Position numbers and translations under genes: made by a program. A stretch of DNA of 61,532 nucleotides from JBGQBN01 sp041494805 (GTDB taxonomy: Bacteria > Acidobacteriota > Terriglobia > Terriglobales > Acidobacteriaceae): NCBI GenBank assembly GCA_041494805.1, contig JBGQBN010000021.1, positions 1 to 61,532 of the forward strand, in the 5' to 3' direction. Shown piece by piece: positions 9,276 through 18,700 of the stretch. A model generated the notes under the pieces. The model was not told the DNA's origin. It searched no databases and saw only the letters and a list, made by a program, of their open reading frames with translations. Within the stretch, counting starts at the first letter, position 1. Every line of letters begins with the position of its first letter.

Positions 9276-11159
9276 ATGAAGATGGTTCGGATCCTGATGA
9301 TTTGCTGCCTGGCGGGCGCCGCCAGTGCGGCCGTGGCTCAGGTTGCGGCGAAGAACACATCACAACCTGACGTGTTCCTGGTGACCATTGATACGTTGCG
9401 CGCCGACCACATCCACTGTTATGGGTACGACCGCATCCAGACGCCGGCGTTGGACGGCCTGGCGAAAGACGGGATTCGCTTTGCCGAGGCGTTCACCCCC
9501 AGCCCCATCACCAATACTTCGCACACGACCATCCTGACCGGACTGTTGCCGAGTTCTCACGGAGTGACCGACTTTGCGATACCGCTGGCGCCGGCGCACC
9601 AGACCTGGGCAGAGTTGCTCAAGGAGAAGGGGTATCACACGGCGGCGTTTATTGGGGCGGTCATTCTCGATAGCAAGACCCTGGCCCCGGGACTCGACCG
9701 CGGGTTTGATTATTACGATAACTTTCCCGAACATTCACAGACAAAATCACGCTGGGGGCGGGTGGAACGCCGCGGAATGGACGTGGTACAGGATGCGGAA
9801 ACGTGGCTGAACGCCCATCCGGCTGGGCCACACTTTGTGTGGGTGCACCTTTACGATCCGCATGATCCCTACGAGCCGCCTGCGCCGTATTCGGAGCAGT
9901 ACAAGGATCGCCTCTACGATGGCGAGATCGCCTATGCTGATTCGGTATTGTCAAATTTTGTGGACTATTTGAAGAAGCAAGGCTGGTATGAAAACGCACT
10001 CCTGATCGTGGTTGCAGATCATGGGGAGGGATTGGGAGAGCATCACGAGGACACGCACGGAATCTTTCTGTACGATTCGACCACACACGTTCCGCTGCTG
10101 GTGAAGTTGCCGAGCCGCGGCAATGCCGGAAAAGTGGTTGACGCTCAGGTACGTACTACGGACATTCTGCCCACCGTGCTGGATTTGTTAAACGTGCCGG
10201 CACCAGCGCTCCATGGAGAGTCACTGAAACCGTACTTCACCGGCACGGAAGCGGCCAGCCGCGCGGCATTTGGAGAGACCGATTATCCTCTTCGTTTCGG
10301 ATGGGCGCCCCTGCGTTCGGTGCGCGCGGAGGGATTCAAGTTCATCGAGGCGCCCCGGCCGGAACTGTACGACCTGCACGCTGATGCGGGAGAGCTCAAG
10401 AACAGCTACGAAGTGTCGAACGCCACCGTGCAAAAGTTCCGCGGCTTGTTGGCTGACCTGAAGGCTAAGAGGCCTTCCGACGCAACAGCAGCCCAGGCGG
10501 GATCGGAATTGCCTGATCCCAAGGACAGGATCGAGGAGCAAAACCTGCTGCACGCCGCAATGATGGCTTCCGATGATGACCGTCCCGCGGACGTTCGCAC
10601 TGCCTTGGAGAAGGTCTTGCAACTGGATGCCAAATCGCCGACGGCTCTGCGGCAACTGGGAGAGCTGGAGTTGCAGGCGGGCGACTACGCGAAGGCGGCG
10701 GAGCACCTGAAGCGGGCGCGTGAAGTTCGCCCCTACGATGCGACAGCAGCTTTCTATCAGGGTCAGGCGTTAGAGAAAATGGGGGACCTGGCGGGCGCAC
10801 GCGATGCCCTGGAAGCCAGCCTGAAACTGACACCGGGGCAATTGCCTGCCCGCTTGCTGCTTGGCAAGGTCTATTTGGGTCTGAAGGATGCCAAGAATGC
10901 GCAGGATCAATTTGAAGCTGCGCTCCTGGTGGACCCGAACAGCGTGGAAGGGCAGCTCGGCCTGGCCAAGGCGCAGATTGCCGATGGCAGCTTTGCGGAT
11001 GCCGTCCAGCAACTCGAGCCGCTTTCTAAATCGGAGCCAGACAATGCGGAGGTGTTTGAGTTGCTGGCGCAGGGTTACAGCGGGATGGGAAAGCAACCAG
11101 AGGCACAGCAGGCGGAGAGCCGGGCAAAGTTGCTGCGGGCCAAGACATCTAAGCCCTGA
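9276..11159 (+). CDS. Sulfatase-superfamily hydrolase/transferase with TPR tail
   Basis: 627 residues, exported (signal segment ICCLAGAASAAVAQ). Catalytic-fold motifs are VFLVTIDTLRADHIHCYGY, then SPITNTSHTTILTG with Thr79 at the nucleophile position, and VVADHGEGLGEHHEDTHG for the second metal cluster. WAPLRSVRAEGFKFIEAPRPELYDL is the C-terminal subdomain seen in all three paralogues. TPRs span about 420-620. It shares a 78-bp intergenic region with the divergent paralogue, so one regulatory region may serve all three enzymes. The substrate is unknown; Thr and the lack of a C/S-x-P-S-R motif argue against a classical formylglycine sulfatase. It is followed by a GC-rich hairpin. Confidence 0.88.
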   Translation: MKMVRILMICCLAGAASAAVAQVAAKNTSQPDVFLVTIDTLRADHIHCYGYDRIQTPALDGLAKDGIRFAEAFTPSPITNTSHTTILTGLLPSSHGVTDFAIPLAPAHQTWAELLKEKGYHTAAFIGAVILDSKTLAPGLDRGFDYYDNFPEHSQTKSRWGRVERRGMDVVQDAETWLNAHPAGPHFVWVHLYDPHDPYEPPAPYSEQYKDRLYDGEIAYADSVLSNFVDYLKKQGWYENALLIVVADHGEGLGEHHEDTHGIFLYDSTTHVPLLVKLPSRGNAGKVVDAQVRTTDILPTVLDLLNVPAPALHGESLKPYFTGTEAASRAAFGETDYPLRFGWAPLRSVRAEGFKFIEAPRPELYDLHADAGELKNSYEVSNATVQKFRGLLADLKAKRPSDATAAQAGSELPDPKDRIEEQNLLHAAMMASDDDRPADVRTALEKVLQLDAKSPTALRQLGELELQAGDYAKAAEHLKRAREVRPYDATAAFYQGQALEKMGDLAGARDALEASLKLTPGQLPARLLLGKVYLGLKDAKNAQDQFEAALLVDPNSVEGQLGLAKAQIADGSFADAVQQLEPLSKSEPDNAEVFELLAQGYSGMGKQPEAQQAESRAKLLRAKTSKP

Positions 11160-11160
11160 A

Positions 11161-11181
11161 CGGCGGGTCAGAGGCCCGCCG
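11161..11181. terminator. GC-rich hairpin between convergent genes
   Basis: CGGCGGG at 11161-11167 pairs with CCCGCCG at 11175-11181 around a 7-base loop. It starts one base after the stop of the sulfatase-fold gene and lies 22 bases before the end of the convergent DinB-like gene. There is no T-tract, so it may act as a transcript-end stabiliser or a weak bidirectional terminator. Confidence 0.5.
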
Positions 11182-11203
11182 CCACACGATTATCGGTACA
11201 CCA

Positions 11204-11716
11204 TCACCGGCGACTTTCTTTCACGATCTTCTCCACCTGCTGCAAATGGTTGAGGTCGTGTCCGGCGAACATGCGGACTATGTGCGTGATGGTCTCCCGG
11301 CCCCGCTCTTCGTGCATTCCGTAGTTGTCCCATAAGCTCTTGGGGATCGACTTCAAGAGCGCCAGGTTATGCTGGCGTAGCACGCGGAAGGTTTCGAGCG
11401 AGGTCTTTGGATCGCAACGGCTGTACTGGAAGGTATCCGCCCACACGTCCTGGTCGAAGGCTTTGATCGCTGTGCCGTTCTCGCCCAGAATCAGCCGCAG
11501 ACGCCAGCCCGCGACCAGCTCAGTGTCCGCCAAATGGGCGAGGATCTCGGCGATCGACCACTTGCCCGGCGCAGGCCGCCGGGTTAGCTGCTTCTTGTTC
11601 AGCCGTTTGGTAAGTGCCGCGAGTTTCTTTGGAGTCGCCTGCTGCACCCGCAACGGTTGCTGGCCGTCGGTATAGTTCAGGATGCGCTGCATGTACTGCT
11701 GTGGAGTTTCCTGCAT
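11204..11716 (-). CDS. DinB/YfiT-like metal-binding four-helix protein
   Basis: 170 residues, cytoplasmic, no signal peptide. The pattern of a DinB-superfamily four-helix bundle is visible: KWSIAEILAHLADTE with one His, a middle helix, and a C-terminal FAGHDLNHLQQVEKI carrying two His, together a plausible three-His divalent-metal site. Family members include damage-induced proteins and thiol (mycothiol/bacillithiol) transferases, but most acidobacterial copies have no known substrate. It stands alone on the minus strand, divergent from a lipoprotein gene and convergent with the sulfatase-fold gene. The name DinB here is the fold family, not the E. coli DNA polymerase IV. Confidence 0.85.
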   Translation of the reverse strand: MQETPQQYMQRILNYTDGQQPLRVQQATPKKLAALTKRLNKKQLTRRPAPGKWSIAEILAHLADTELVAGWRLRLILGENGTAIKAFDQDVWADTFQYSRCDPKTSLETFRVLRQHNLALLKSIPKSLWDNYGMHEERGRETITHIVRMFAGHDLNHLQQVEKIVKESRR

Positions 11717-11821
11717 AGAAGCTTTGATTATAACTCCCCTGAGTACCGGCCATCGCGCGGGTTCGAGTTCGCATCCAACGGGAGATGCGGTAGTCTAATT
11801 TATTGGTTTCGGGAGGATTGC

Positions 11822-12169
11822 GTGCTGAGATTGCGTACCAGGATTTTTTCTGCCGCGCTGATCGCCGTTGGGAGCCTGTGCCTGGCGGGATGCCCGCACA
11901 CATCCATTGCGAACATCAACAGTGACCCGGGGCGGTTCGCCGGAAAGGAAGTCACCATCGCGGGGCGGGTGAGCAATTCATTTGGCGCGCTCGGCTCCGG
12001 CGTTTTTGAGGTGGACGACGGCACTGGGCGGATGTGGGTCTTCAGCCAGAGATACGGCGTGCCGGGTAGCGGCGCCAAGGTGGCAGTGATCGGCCACGTG
12101 GAACAAGGATTCAGTTTTGGCGGCCGTAGCTTCGCGACTATTTTGAAGGAAACCGAGCGGCGCCACTAG
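11822..12169 (+). CDS. Small OB-fold-like lipoprotein
   Basis: 115 residues from GTG at 11822, chosen because GGGAGG lies immediately upstream and it gives a lipoprotein signal (SLCLAGC, Cys about residue 19). The mature part has the look of a small OB-fold domain: RFAGKEVTIAGRVSNS, VFEVDDGTGRMWVFS, GSGAKVAVIGHVEQG. Similar single-domain OB lipoproteins are common and generally uncharacterised; nucleic-acid binding should not be assumed for an exported protein. The frame stays open upstream to 11657, but that part overlaps the divergent DinB-like gene and is not signal-like. It precedes the penicillin-binding/SpoIID pair by 42 bases and may be co-transcribed with it. Confidence 0.75.
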   Translation: MLRLRTRIFSAALIAVGSLCLAGCPHTSIANINSDPGRFAGKEVTIAGRVSNSFGALGSGVFEVDDGTGRMWVFSQRYGVPGSGAKVAVIGHVEQGFSFGGRSFATILKETERRH

Positions 12170-12211
12170 GCGCATCACGCAATACGGCTCAGGTCGGTGT
12201 AATCTTTCCCG

Positions 12212-13138
12212 GTGCCCTCCCGGATCGACTGCGGCAAGGCTTCCAAGGTTTTGGTGCTCGCCTGCGGCCTGGCGTCGAATGCGGCAACAGAGAATACTCT
12301 CTCCCGCGCCCTGCAATCGGGCGCCACTGCGGCCATGGCCGGACACCCGGGCACGGCTGTCGTACTGGACGTGGCCTCCGGCAAGATTTTGGCGCGCAGC
12401 CGACTGGATATCGCAGCCCGCCGCGTGGCTCCTCCGGGATCCGCCATCAAGCCATTCACTCTGTTGGCGCTGCTGCGATCGGGGAGTTTCAACCCCAAGC
12501 AACGGGTGCTTTGCCGGCGCGCACTGAAGATCGCCGGCAAGGAGATGAACTGCAGCCATCCCGACATTTCCTCCGGCTTCGACGCTGCGGAAGCGCTGGC
12601 CTACTCCTGTAATTTCTACTTCGCCACTTTTGCGTCCCAGCTCACGGAAGAAGGTCTAAACCAAGAGTTTCAGCGCGCGGGGTTATTGTCATCCACCGGA
12701 CTGGCCGCGGGGGAGGCAGTGGGCAGCATCCGGCATCCAGCGAATGACGACCAATTCAAGTTGCTGGCACTGGGGCAAGATGGAATTGCGGTCACACCTT
12801 TGGAATTGTTGCGCGCGTACCGCGGCCTGGCGCTGCGACAGAGGTCGGCTCAGCCATCCGATGCTGCGTGGGAGATCGTCTCTCGGGGACTGGAAGGCTC
12901 TGCCGGCTACGGAATGGCGCACTCAGCGCAACCTGACGGGCTTGCCGTCGCGGGCAAAACGGGCACCGCGGGTTCGAGCACATCGCCACTGACGCATGGC
13001 TGGTTTGCAGGATACGCGCCAGCCGACGATCCTGAGATTGTGCTGGTAGTTTATCTGGAGCATGGCCGGGGAATGGACGCTGCGGCGCGGGCTCGCAAGA
13101 TTTTTGCCGCTTATCAGCGAGCGCGAGGTGCGAAGTGA
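12212..13138 (+). CDS. Penicillin-binding transpeptidase domain protein
   Basis: 308 residues. The three serine acyl-transferase motifs are present and in order: Ser77-x-x-Lys80 (PPGSAIKPF), Ser132-Cys-Asn134 (AYSCNFYF) and Lys249-Thr-Gly251 (AGKTGTAG). This is a stand-alone transpeptidase domain, much shorter than class A or B penicillin-binding proteins, with no PBP dimerisation or glycosyltransferase domain. A hydrophobic stretch at about 12-24 is a probable export signal. GTG at 12212 is used as start; the ribosome-binding site is weak. The stop overlaps the next gene's GTG by four bases (GTGA), showing translational coupling with the SpoIID-like protein, so a joint role in peptidoglycan remodelling is likely. 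Confidence 0.85.
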   Translation: MPSRIDCGKASKVLVLACGLASNAATENTLSRALQSGATAAMAGHPGTAVVLDVASGKILARSRLDIAARRVAPPGSAIKPFTLLALLRSGSFNPKQRVLCRRALKIAGKEMNCSHPDISSGFDAAEALAYSCNFYFATFASQLTEEGLNQEFQRAGLLSSTGLAAGEAVGSIRHPANDDQFKLLALGQDGIAVTPLELLRAYRGLALRQRSAQPSDAAWEIVSRGLEGSAGYGMAHSAQPDGLAVAGKTGTAGSSTSPLTHGWFAGYAPADDPEIVLVVYLEHGRGMDAAARARKIFAAYQRARGAK

Positions 13139-14859
13139 GGCGCGGCTTTCTGGCGACACTCCTGCTGACGACACTGCTCTCGACAACATTGTCGGTGGCG
13201 CAAGCACCCGACATCAGGGTCGGCATTTACTCACTGCAGCCTCCTGCCACTCTCATCGTTACGCCAACCAAAGGACCAGTGCGGTGGAAGAACTGCTCCT
13301 CCTGCCGCGCGTCGGAGCTGAGCGGTAGTTTGCAGGTTGAAGCGGTTGATGGCCGGCTTCGGCTCGCGGGGCAGTCGCAAACTCAGGCTGCTGTATTTGT
13401 TATCACCGGCGGTTATCGGCTGTCCGGGTTTCAACACGCTCCCTTCGAAGCTGCTTTCCCGCTGGAGATTCGCGCTCGCGGCAACTCACTCCGGCTCACT
13501 CTGAGCATGCCGCTCGAGGAGTATGTAGCCGCCGTGCTGGCGGCCGAGAGTGGCAACCAGCAGTCCGATCAGTCCCTGCAGGCTATGGCGATCGCAGCGC
13601 GGACTTTCGCGGTGCACTTTCGTGGGCGGCACAAGGCTGAACGACTCGACTTCTGTGATACGACGCATTGTCAGGATTTCCGGCTTAGCGCTGTGAGTGA
13701 CCGCATTCGAGCCGCGGTTGAGGCCACCGATGGCGAATTGTTGTGGTATCAGGGACGACCGGCAGCCGCGTATTATCACCAGAATTGTGGTGGCAACACC
13801 GCCGACGCTGTCGACGTCTGGGCGGGGCAGAGACTTCCCTACCTGCGCGAGCACCTGGACCCGTATTGTTCTAGAACCAATGGGAGCGAATGGCATTCGA
13901 CGATCAGCAAGACGGACCTGGAGCAGGCCTTGTCCAACTCCGGACTGCAAACGCCGCGCGCCTGGAAGACTTTGCAGGTGGCTTCCCGCAAGTCCACGGG
14001 CCGGGTGCGGAAACTCCAGTTTGTGGGTGGCGCTGATTCGAACCAGATGATCTCTGCCTCCAGTTTTCGCTTCGCCGTGAACCGCGCTCTGGGCTGGAAC
14101 CAGATCAGGAGCGATCTCTACGATCTGCGCGATGCGGGCGATCAGATTGATTTCACCGGGCGTGGCTCCGGACATGGTGTGGGTTTGTGCCAGAGCGGCG
14201 CCGCCGAGATGGGCAAGCAGGGCAAGAACTACCGCGAGATTCTCGCGTTCTACTATCCGGGAACTTCGCTGGGAGTTACAGCCCAGGGGTTGGCTTGGCA
14301 GTCGCGGAGTGGCGAGCGACTGGAACTGGTCACCACCCGCACCAATGAGGATGCGGCGCTCATTCTGATCGGCGAACGCTGGATGCGTGAAGCCGAGAGC
14401 GCCACGGGCCTGAGTTTTGATTTCCGGCCGCGGCTGAAGGTCTATCCCACGCTGGATACCTATCGCGATTCCACCGGAGAGCCCGGCTGGGTGGCGGCGA
14501 GCACGCGCGGGCGCACCATCCGCCTGCAACCAGCGGAACTTTTGCGCAGTCGCTCGGCGCTGGATTCGACCTTGCGTCACGAGTTCATGCACTTGCTGGT
14601 GGAGGCGCACGCCCGGGCTGGTCTGCCGCTGTGGTTCCGGGAAGGGATTGTGCTGTATCTATCAAGTCCAGAGAATGCCGCGACTGACCCGCCCTCCGGG
14701 AGCTCGAATTTGGATAGAATGTTTCAGCGTGTGGCAGACCGGCAAGGCATGGAGCAAGCCTACGCCGCCGCCCGTGGGCGGGTGGCGAAGCTGATTCAGC
14801 AAAATGGAAAAGGAGCGGTGATGGGCTGGGTCACATCTCGTGACGGCGCACCGTTTTGA
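13135..14859 (+). CDS. SpoIID/LytB-domain protein fused to HExxH peptidase-like domain
   Basis: 574 residues with a signal peptide (LLTTLLSTTLSVAQA). A SpoIID/LytB domain spans about 110-380: LSMPLEEYVAAVLAAESG, then AMAIAARTFAVHF, YHQNCGGNTADAV and GRGSGHGVGLCQSGAAEMG. SpoIID in Bacillus is a lytic transglycosylase cutting denuded glycan strands; outside spore-formers the domain is linked to cell-wall remodelling. The C-terminal part, about 390-560, has His482-Glu-x-x-His486 (RHEFMHLLVEA) and Glu503 (WFREGIVLYL), matching a gluzincin/peptidase-MA-like arrangement. Coupled to the upstream penicillin-binding gene by a 4-base overlap. This domain pairing on one chain is unusual. Confidence 0.88.
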   Translation: MRRGFLATLLLTTLLSTTLSVAQAPDIRVGIYSLQPPATLIVTPTKGPVRWKNCSSCRASELSGSLQVEAVDGRLRLAGQSQTQAAVFVITGGYRLSGFQHAPFEAAFPLEIRARGNSLRLTLSMPLEEYVAAVLAAESGNQQSDQSLQAMAIAARTFAVHFRGRHKAERLDFCDTTHCQDFRLSAVSDRIRAAVEATDGELLWYQGRPAAAYYHQNCGGNTADAVDVWAGQRLPYLREHLDPYCSRTNGSEWHSTISKTDLEQALSNSGLQTPRAWKTLQVASRKSTGRVRKLQFVGGADSNQMISASSFRFAVNRALGWNQIRSDLYDLRDAGDQIDFTGRGSGHGVGLCQSGAAEMGKQGKNYREILAFYYPGTSLGVTAQGLAWQSRSGERLELVTTRTNEDAALILIGERWMREAESATGLSFDFRPRLKVYPTLDTYRDSTGEPGWVAASTRGRTIRLQPAELLRSRSALDSTLRHEFMHLLVEAHARAGLPLWFREGIVLYLSSPENAATDPPSGSSNLDRMFQRVADRQGMEQAYAAARGRVAKLIQQNGKGAVMGWVTSRDGAPF

Positions 14860-14897
14860 TAGAAACCTACAGAGGACACAGCGCAACCGCACCGAAC

Positions 14898-15749
14898 CTA
14901 CTCTTGGGGGCTTGGTTCCTCAGGCTCCTCTACATCGTCAATGGGTACATCCTCAATGGGCAGTGGAAGCATCGGTTGATCTTTTTCCACACTGAACCTC
15001 CCCACGGCGGAGGTTAATACGACCCACGCAGTTGTAGTCAGGAACCAGGCGATCAGGCCGCGCAAGATCAAGCTTGCGGTTTCGAGCCTGAGCGTGGGCA
15101 GCTGGGGATGCCAGCCTAGGATCTTCTCCGGAAGGTACACTCCGACGATTGCGGCTGCAAAAATAATGGTCCAGTACGCCAGCCTGCGAACCGTGTGACC
15201 CCACGCACTCCAACCGTCCCTTCCCAGGCCGCTAAAACCAGATTTCGCCATCTGCAAACCGAACGGAAGAAAAAGCCCGGGGACGACAATCCAGAACAGG
15301 AACCAGAAGAGAAACCCGGCTGCTAAGTCCACCTGCGTGCTGCTCAGATTCTGCCGGAGTCCCAGGGGCAAGACCGAACGGAGGTAGGCGGCAGACTGGA
15401 GCCGATTGCCGCCCCAGTGATCCACGTAGTACAGGCACGCAGCCATGGCTACGGCCCAAACCGCAAATGCCGCAAGCGTGTGCCAGACCGCACGAAACGT
15501 GGTCCGGACGTTTTCTTCCTCGGCATGGACATAGACAAAGTGCACCAACGTGCCTGCGTGGAGCCAGAGTGCGGTGACCACAATCGCGAGCGCCAGCAAT
15601 CCGCTTAGGGCAAGTTGCCACCTGTGCGCTTCGGGAATCGTGATCCACCACACGGCTAAAGCAAAGAGCGCTGGATTGAGCAAGAACTGCAGCAGCCACA
15701 CCCACTTGCTCCGCCGCACTGCCGCCACTGACTGCCGCAGGGTGTTCAT
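14898..15749 (-). CDS. Multi-pass membrane protein of unknown function
   Basis: 283 residues, not recognised. About six hydrophobic segments are visible (for example FLLNPALFALAVWWI, LLALAIVVTALWL, FAVWAVAMAACLYYV, LFWFLFWIVVPGLFL, AYWTIIFAAAIVGVY, LIAWFLTTTAWVVL). A Pro/Glu-rich acidic tail follows (IEDVPIDDVEEPEEPSP). ATG at 15749 overlaps the last base of the alpha-2-macroglobulin stop (TGATG), so it is translationally coupled as the third gene of that operon. The position suggests an inner-membrane partner of the macroglobulin system, perhaps an anchor or export factor. That is inference; no catalytic motif is seen. Confidence 0.75.
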   Translation of the reverse strand: MNTLRQSVAAVRRSKWVWLLQFLLNPALFALAVWWITIPEAHRWQLALSGLLALAIVVTALWLHAGTLVHFVYVHAEEENVRTTFRAVWHTLAAFAVWAVAMAACLYYVDHWGGNRLQSAAYLRSVLPLGLRQNLSSTQVDLAAGFLFWFLFWIVVPGLFLPFGLQMAKSGFSGLGRDGWSAWGHTVRRLAYWTIIFAAAIVGVYLPEKILGWHPQLPTLRLETASLILRGLIAWFLTTTAWVVLTSAVGRFSVEKDQPMLPLPIEDVPIDDVEEPEEPSPQE

Positions 15750-18700
15750 CACTTCACCTCCACGGTAAGTGCATCGGTAGTAGAAAGAATCGATGGCTGG
15801 TACATAGGCTCAACCAGCGCCGGGCTTACGCGGAACTTGCCGGGGTTCACCATCTTCATCAGATAGAAATAGGTCTGCCGCTGGTCGAAATAGGTTTGGA
15901 AGATGGCGGCCCGGTCGTCGTGGAACTCACGCCTGGAGAACCAATAGCCCCACCAGTCGGGGTGTTCCTTGATCTCGTAGACGTCGTCGCGCTCCAGGAA
16001 TTCAGCTCCCGCGGGGATGGGGTCTTCGATCATCAGGTAGCGCCACTCACCGCCACCCACCGTCAGACGCACTGCGACCACATCACCGGGCTGGAGCGTG
16101 CCGGTCAACGGCTCCAGGTGATAAACGATCTTGTCGCCCTCGCTCCCCTTCTCCGTTGCGGGCGCCAGCCGGTAGTAATCGCGCGTGATGTTGAGCGAGA
16201 GCTTGTTGCTCTGGAACAGTTTCTTTTCGGTCGAGTAGTATTCGCCGCGCGCCGACCAGTAAAGGCGGCCTATTCCGTTCTTGCGGATTTCAATACGGTT
16301 CTCGCCGGGCGCCAGCTGCTCTGCAGTCAGATGGATCACCGGCGCGACCGCGGCCATGGTGTCTGCCTTGGTGAACTTGCGGGTAAGCACCGATTTCCCG
16401 TTCACCAGAAGCTCAGCGGTGAAATCGGCTTCCAGTTCGTGGCTAGTCTTCAAGTATTCGGCCAAGCCAAAAATAACCATGGCGGTCTGCTTGGTCGAGG
16501 ACCAGTAGTAGCCATCGTCTCGATGGTCAACCAGCCAGAGCGCGGCTTTGGGAAGGAGCGGACTGTTGGGCCGAATCGCGCTTATCAGCTTCACCGCCAA
16601 TGCAGTCGTTTCGGGGCGGTCGTCAGATTCGAACTCCATCAGGTAGTCGTACTGCGAAGGCCAGTAGGCCTGCGCGTCATCCACCGTGGCCATGCTTTCG
16701 AGAGTCTGAGCCACGTCCCGGGCGCGACTGTCACCTGCTTCCAGCAGCGCCAGACCGACCAGCGCAACCCCTTGGGCGGACATGCGGTCGCGATCTTGCC
16801 AGGCGCGGTCCAGCATCGCGGCGTCGCGAGCTCCGCTGGTCGCCAGTGCATAGGCAACGTAGGCTCTGAGGTCCGGGCGCATTTTGGGATACTTCTGCAG
16901 CGCATCCTGCAGCCATTTCTTTGCATTCGCGAGCGCGTCAGCTTTCACTTCGTAACCAGCGGCATTGGACTGCGCCAGCCCGGCTACTACGTATGCGGTC
17001 ATGAAGACGTGGCTCTCGTCCTCTTTCCACCATCCCCATCCGCCATCTTCGTGCTGATAATCGTAGAGGCGGTCCAGGCCGGCGCGAATCTTCTTCTCGA
17101 GCTCGGTCTTGTCGCCCTTGTAGTCGATGTGCAGATCGGCCAACGTCTTGGCCACGATGATATTGGGCAAAAAGCTGGACATGGTCTGCTCGGTGCAGCC
17201 GTACGGATAACTGGTCAAATATTCCAGCGCGCCGAGGATGGTTCCTGCGGCCGATGGTGTGACACTCAGATCGAGGGTGTGTGAAGATGCCTCCGTTCCC
17301 GCCGGGAAGGTAATGACCGGGTTTGCCTGCGCGCTTACATCGGAGATCGAGCCCGCCTTGGCCTGAGCCAGTTTTATGCCGAAGGGCACCACCGGCAAAG
17401 TGAGTTCCATCGCGTCGGATTCTTCGTTGGTCAGAGCCTTGGTCAGCAGCTTGGCTTCGCGGACGTTCTGCACGCGTACGCGCCAGTCCGCCTTCGCTTC
17501 GCCTCGGCTGGGGACCGTGATCTGGCGAGTCGCGCCTTCCAGAACTTCGAGTCCGGTCAGGTCCATCGAGACTTGCACGTCCTTGGTGTTCTCCAGGTAG
17601 TTGTGTACCAGCGCGGAGACCGTGATCTCGTCTCCCTGGCGGAAGAAGCGTGGCACCGACAGGCGCACCATCAGGTTCTTGCGCACAATGACGCGGTTCA
17701 CGGCGCTGCCGACCTTGGTATCGAGCGTGACGCCACGGATCGTGGCCCGCCATGTAGTCAACGAGTCGGGGAACACCAACTTGGCTTGGGCTTGTCCCTG
17801 GGCATTGGTCTTTACGTCAGCCAGCCAGAGCGCTGTATCAGGAAATGCCTTGCGGATCTTAGGTTGAACCAATGCTTCGCTGGGCTTCAGTTGCGCCAGC
17901 GGACGATAGGCCAACCTGCCTCCTGCCAATTGCATCTCACGCTTGCCGGCCTCGCCGTAAAAATAAAAGCTCAACGAAGAGTCGGTGTGAACCCGGTTGT
18001 AAGTGTCTCCATAGAAGAAAGTTGAGATGCTGGTTGTGTCATCGGGATGAATGGCGTAGATGGCTTCATCTACAACGCCGATGCTGAACTCGCCGCTTAC
18101 CGGGTTCCCACTCGCATCTCTGGCTGTGATGTTGTAACTGGCCGGCTCACCTGGCTGGAACTGGCTCTTGCTGGGTGCAAGATCAACGCTCAAGACCTGC
18201 TGCACGGCCGGCACTTTCAAATTCTTGCTGGACTGATACAGCGCGTTGTCACGGATGAACGTGGCGCTCACAAATAGGTTGGGCTGATTGTCGAACTTGA
18301 TGGGGATCTCAATCGTGGCGCTGGGGCCCGTTGCTCTGATTACGCGTTTCGTCTGGATGGTGCGGGCTTCAGTCGTGACCAACACGTACGCCTCCAGCAC
18401 GCCGGTCAAGAGCAGCAGCTTCGCCGTATCGCCCACGCGATAGGACTTCTTGTCAGGAATGATTTTGATTTCGCGCCGCGCGCCACCATACCAGGTCGAC
18501 TCCGCGCCCGGCACCCACGCGTAGGTGGTACCGCTTACCTGGCGGTTTTCAGGGGTTTGCGCTCTGGCCCTGACCAGCAGACTGCCGGTCTGATTCAGCA
18601 GCATTTCGATTTTGGCCGTGCCATCGCTCGCGGTTTGGACGTCTTGCGACTGCAAAACGGAATCGGTTCTCTTCGAGTCCTGCCAGGCCTGTTGCAGCAG

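Noticed and set aside
13135..14859. Sporulation genes (SpoIID, and S55/SpoIVB at 60142)
   Set aside because: Both domains are widespread outside spore-formers; no other sporulation gene is present.
15896..17284. 462-residue plus-strand frame opposite the macroglobulin gene
   Set aside because: It is antisense to the thioester-domain coding region and has no domain or ribosome-binding site support.
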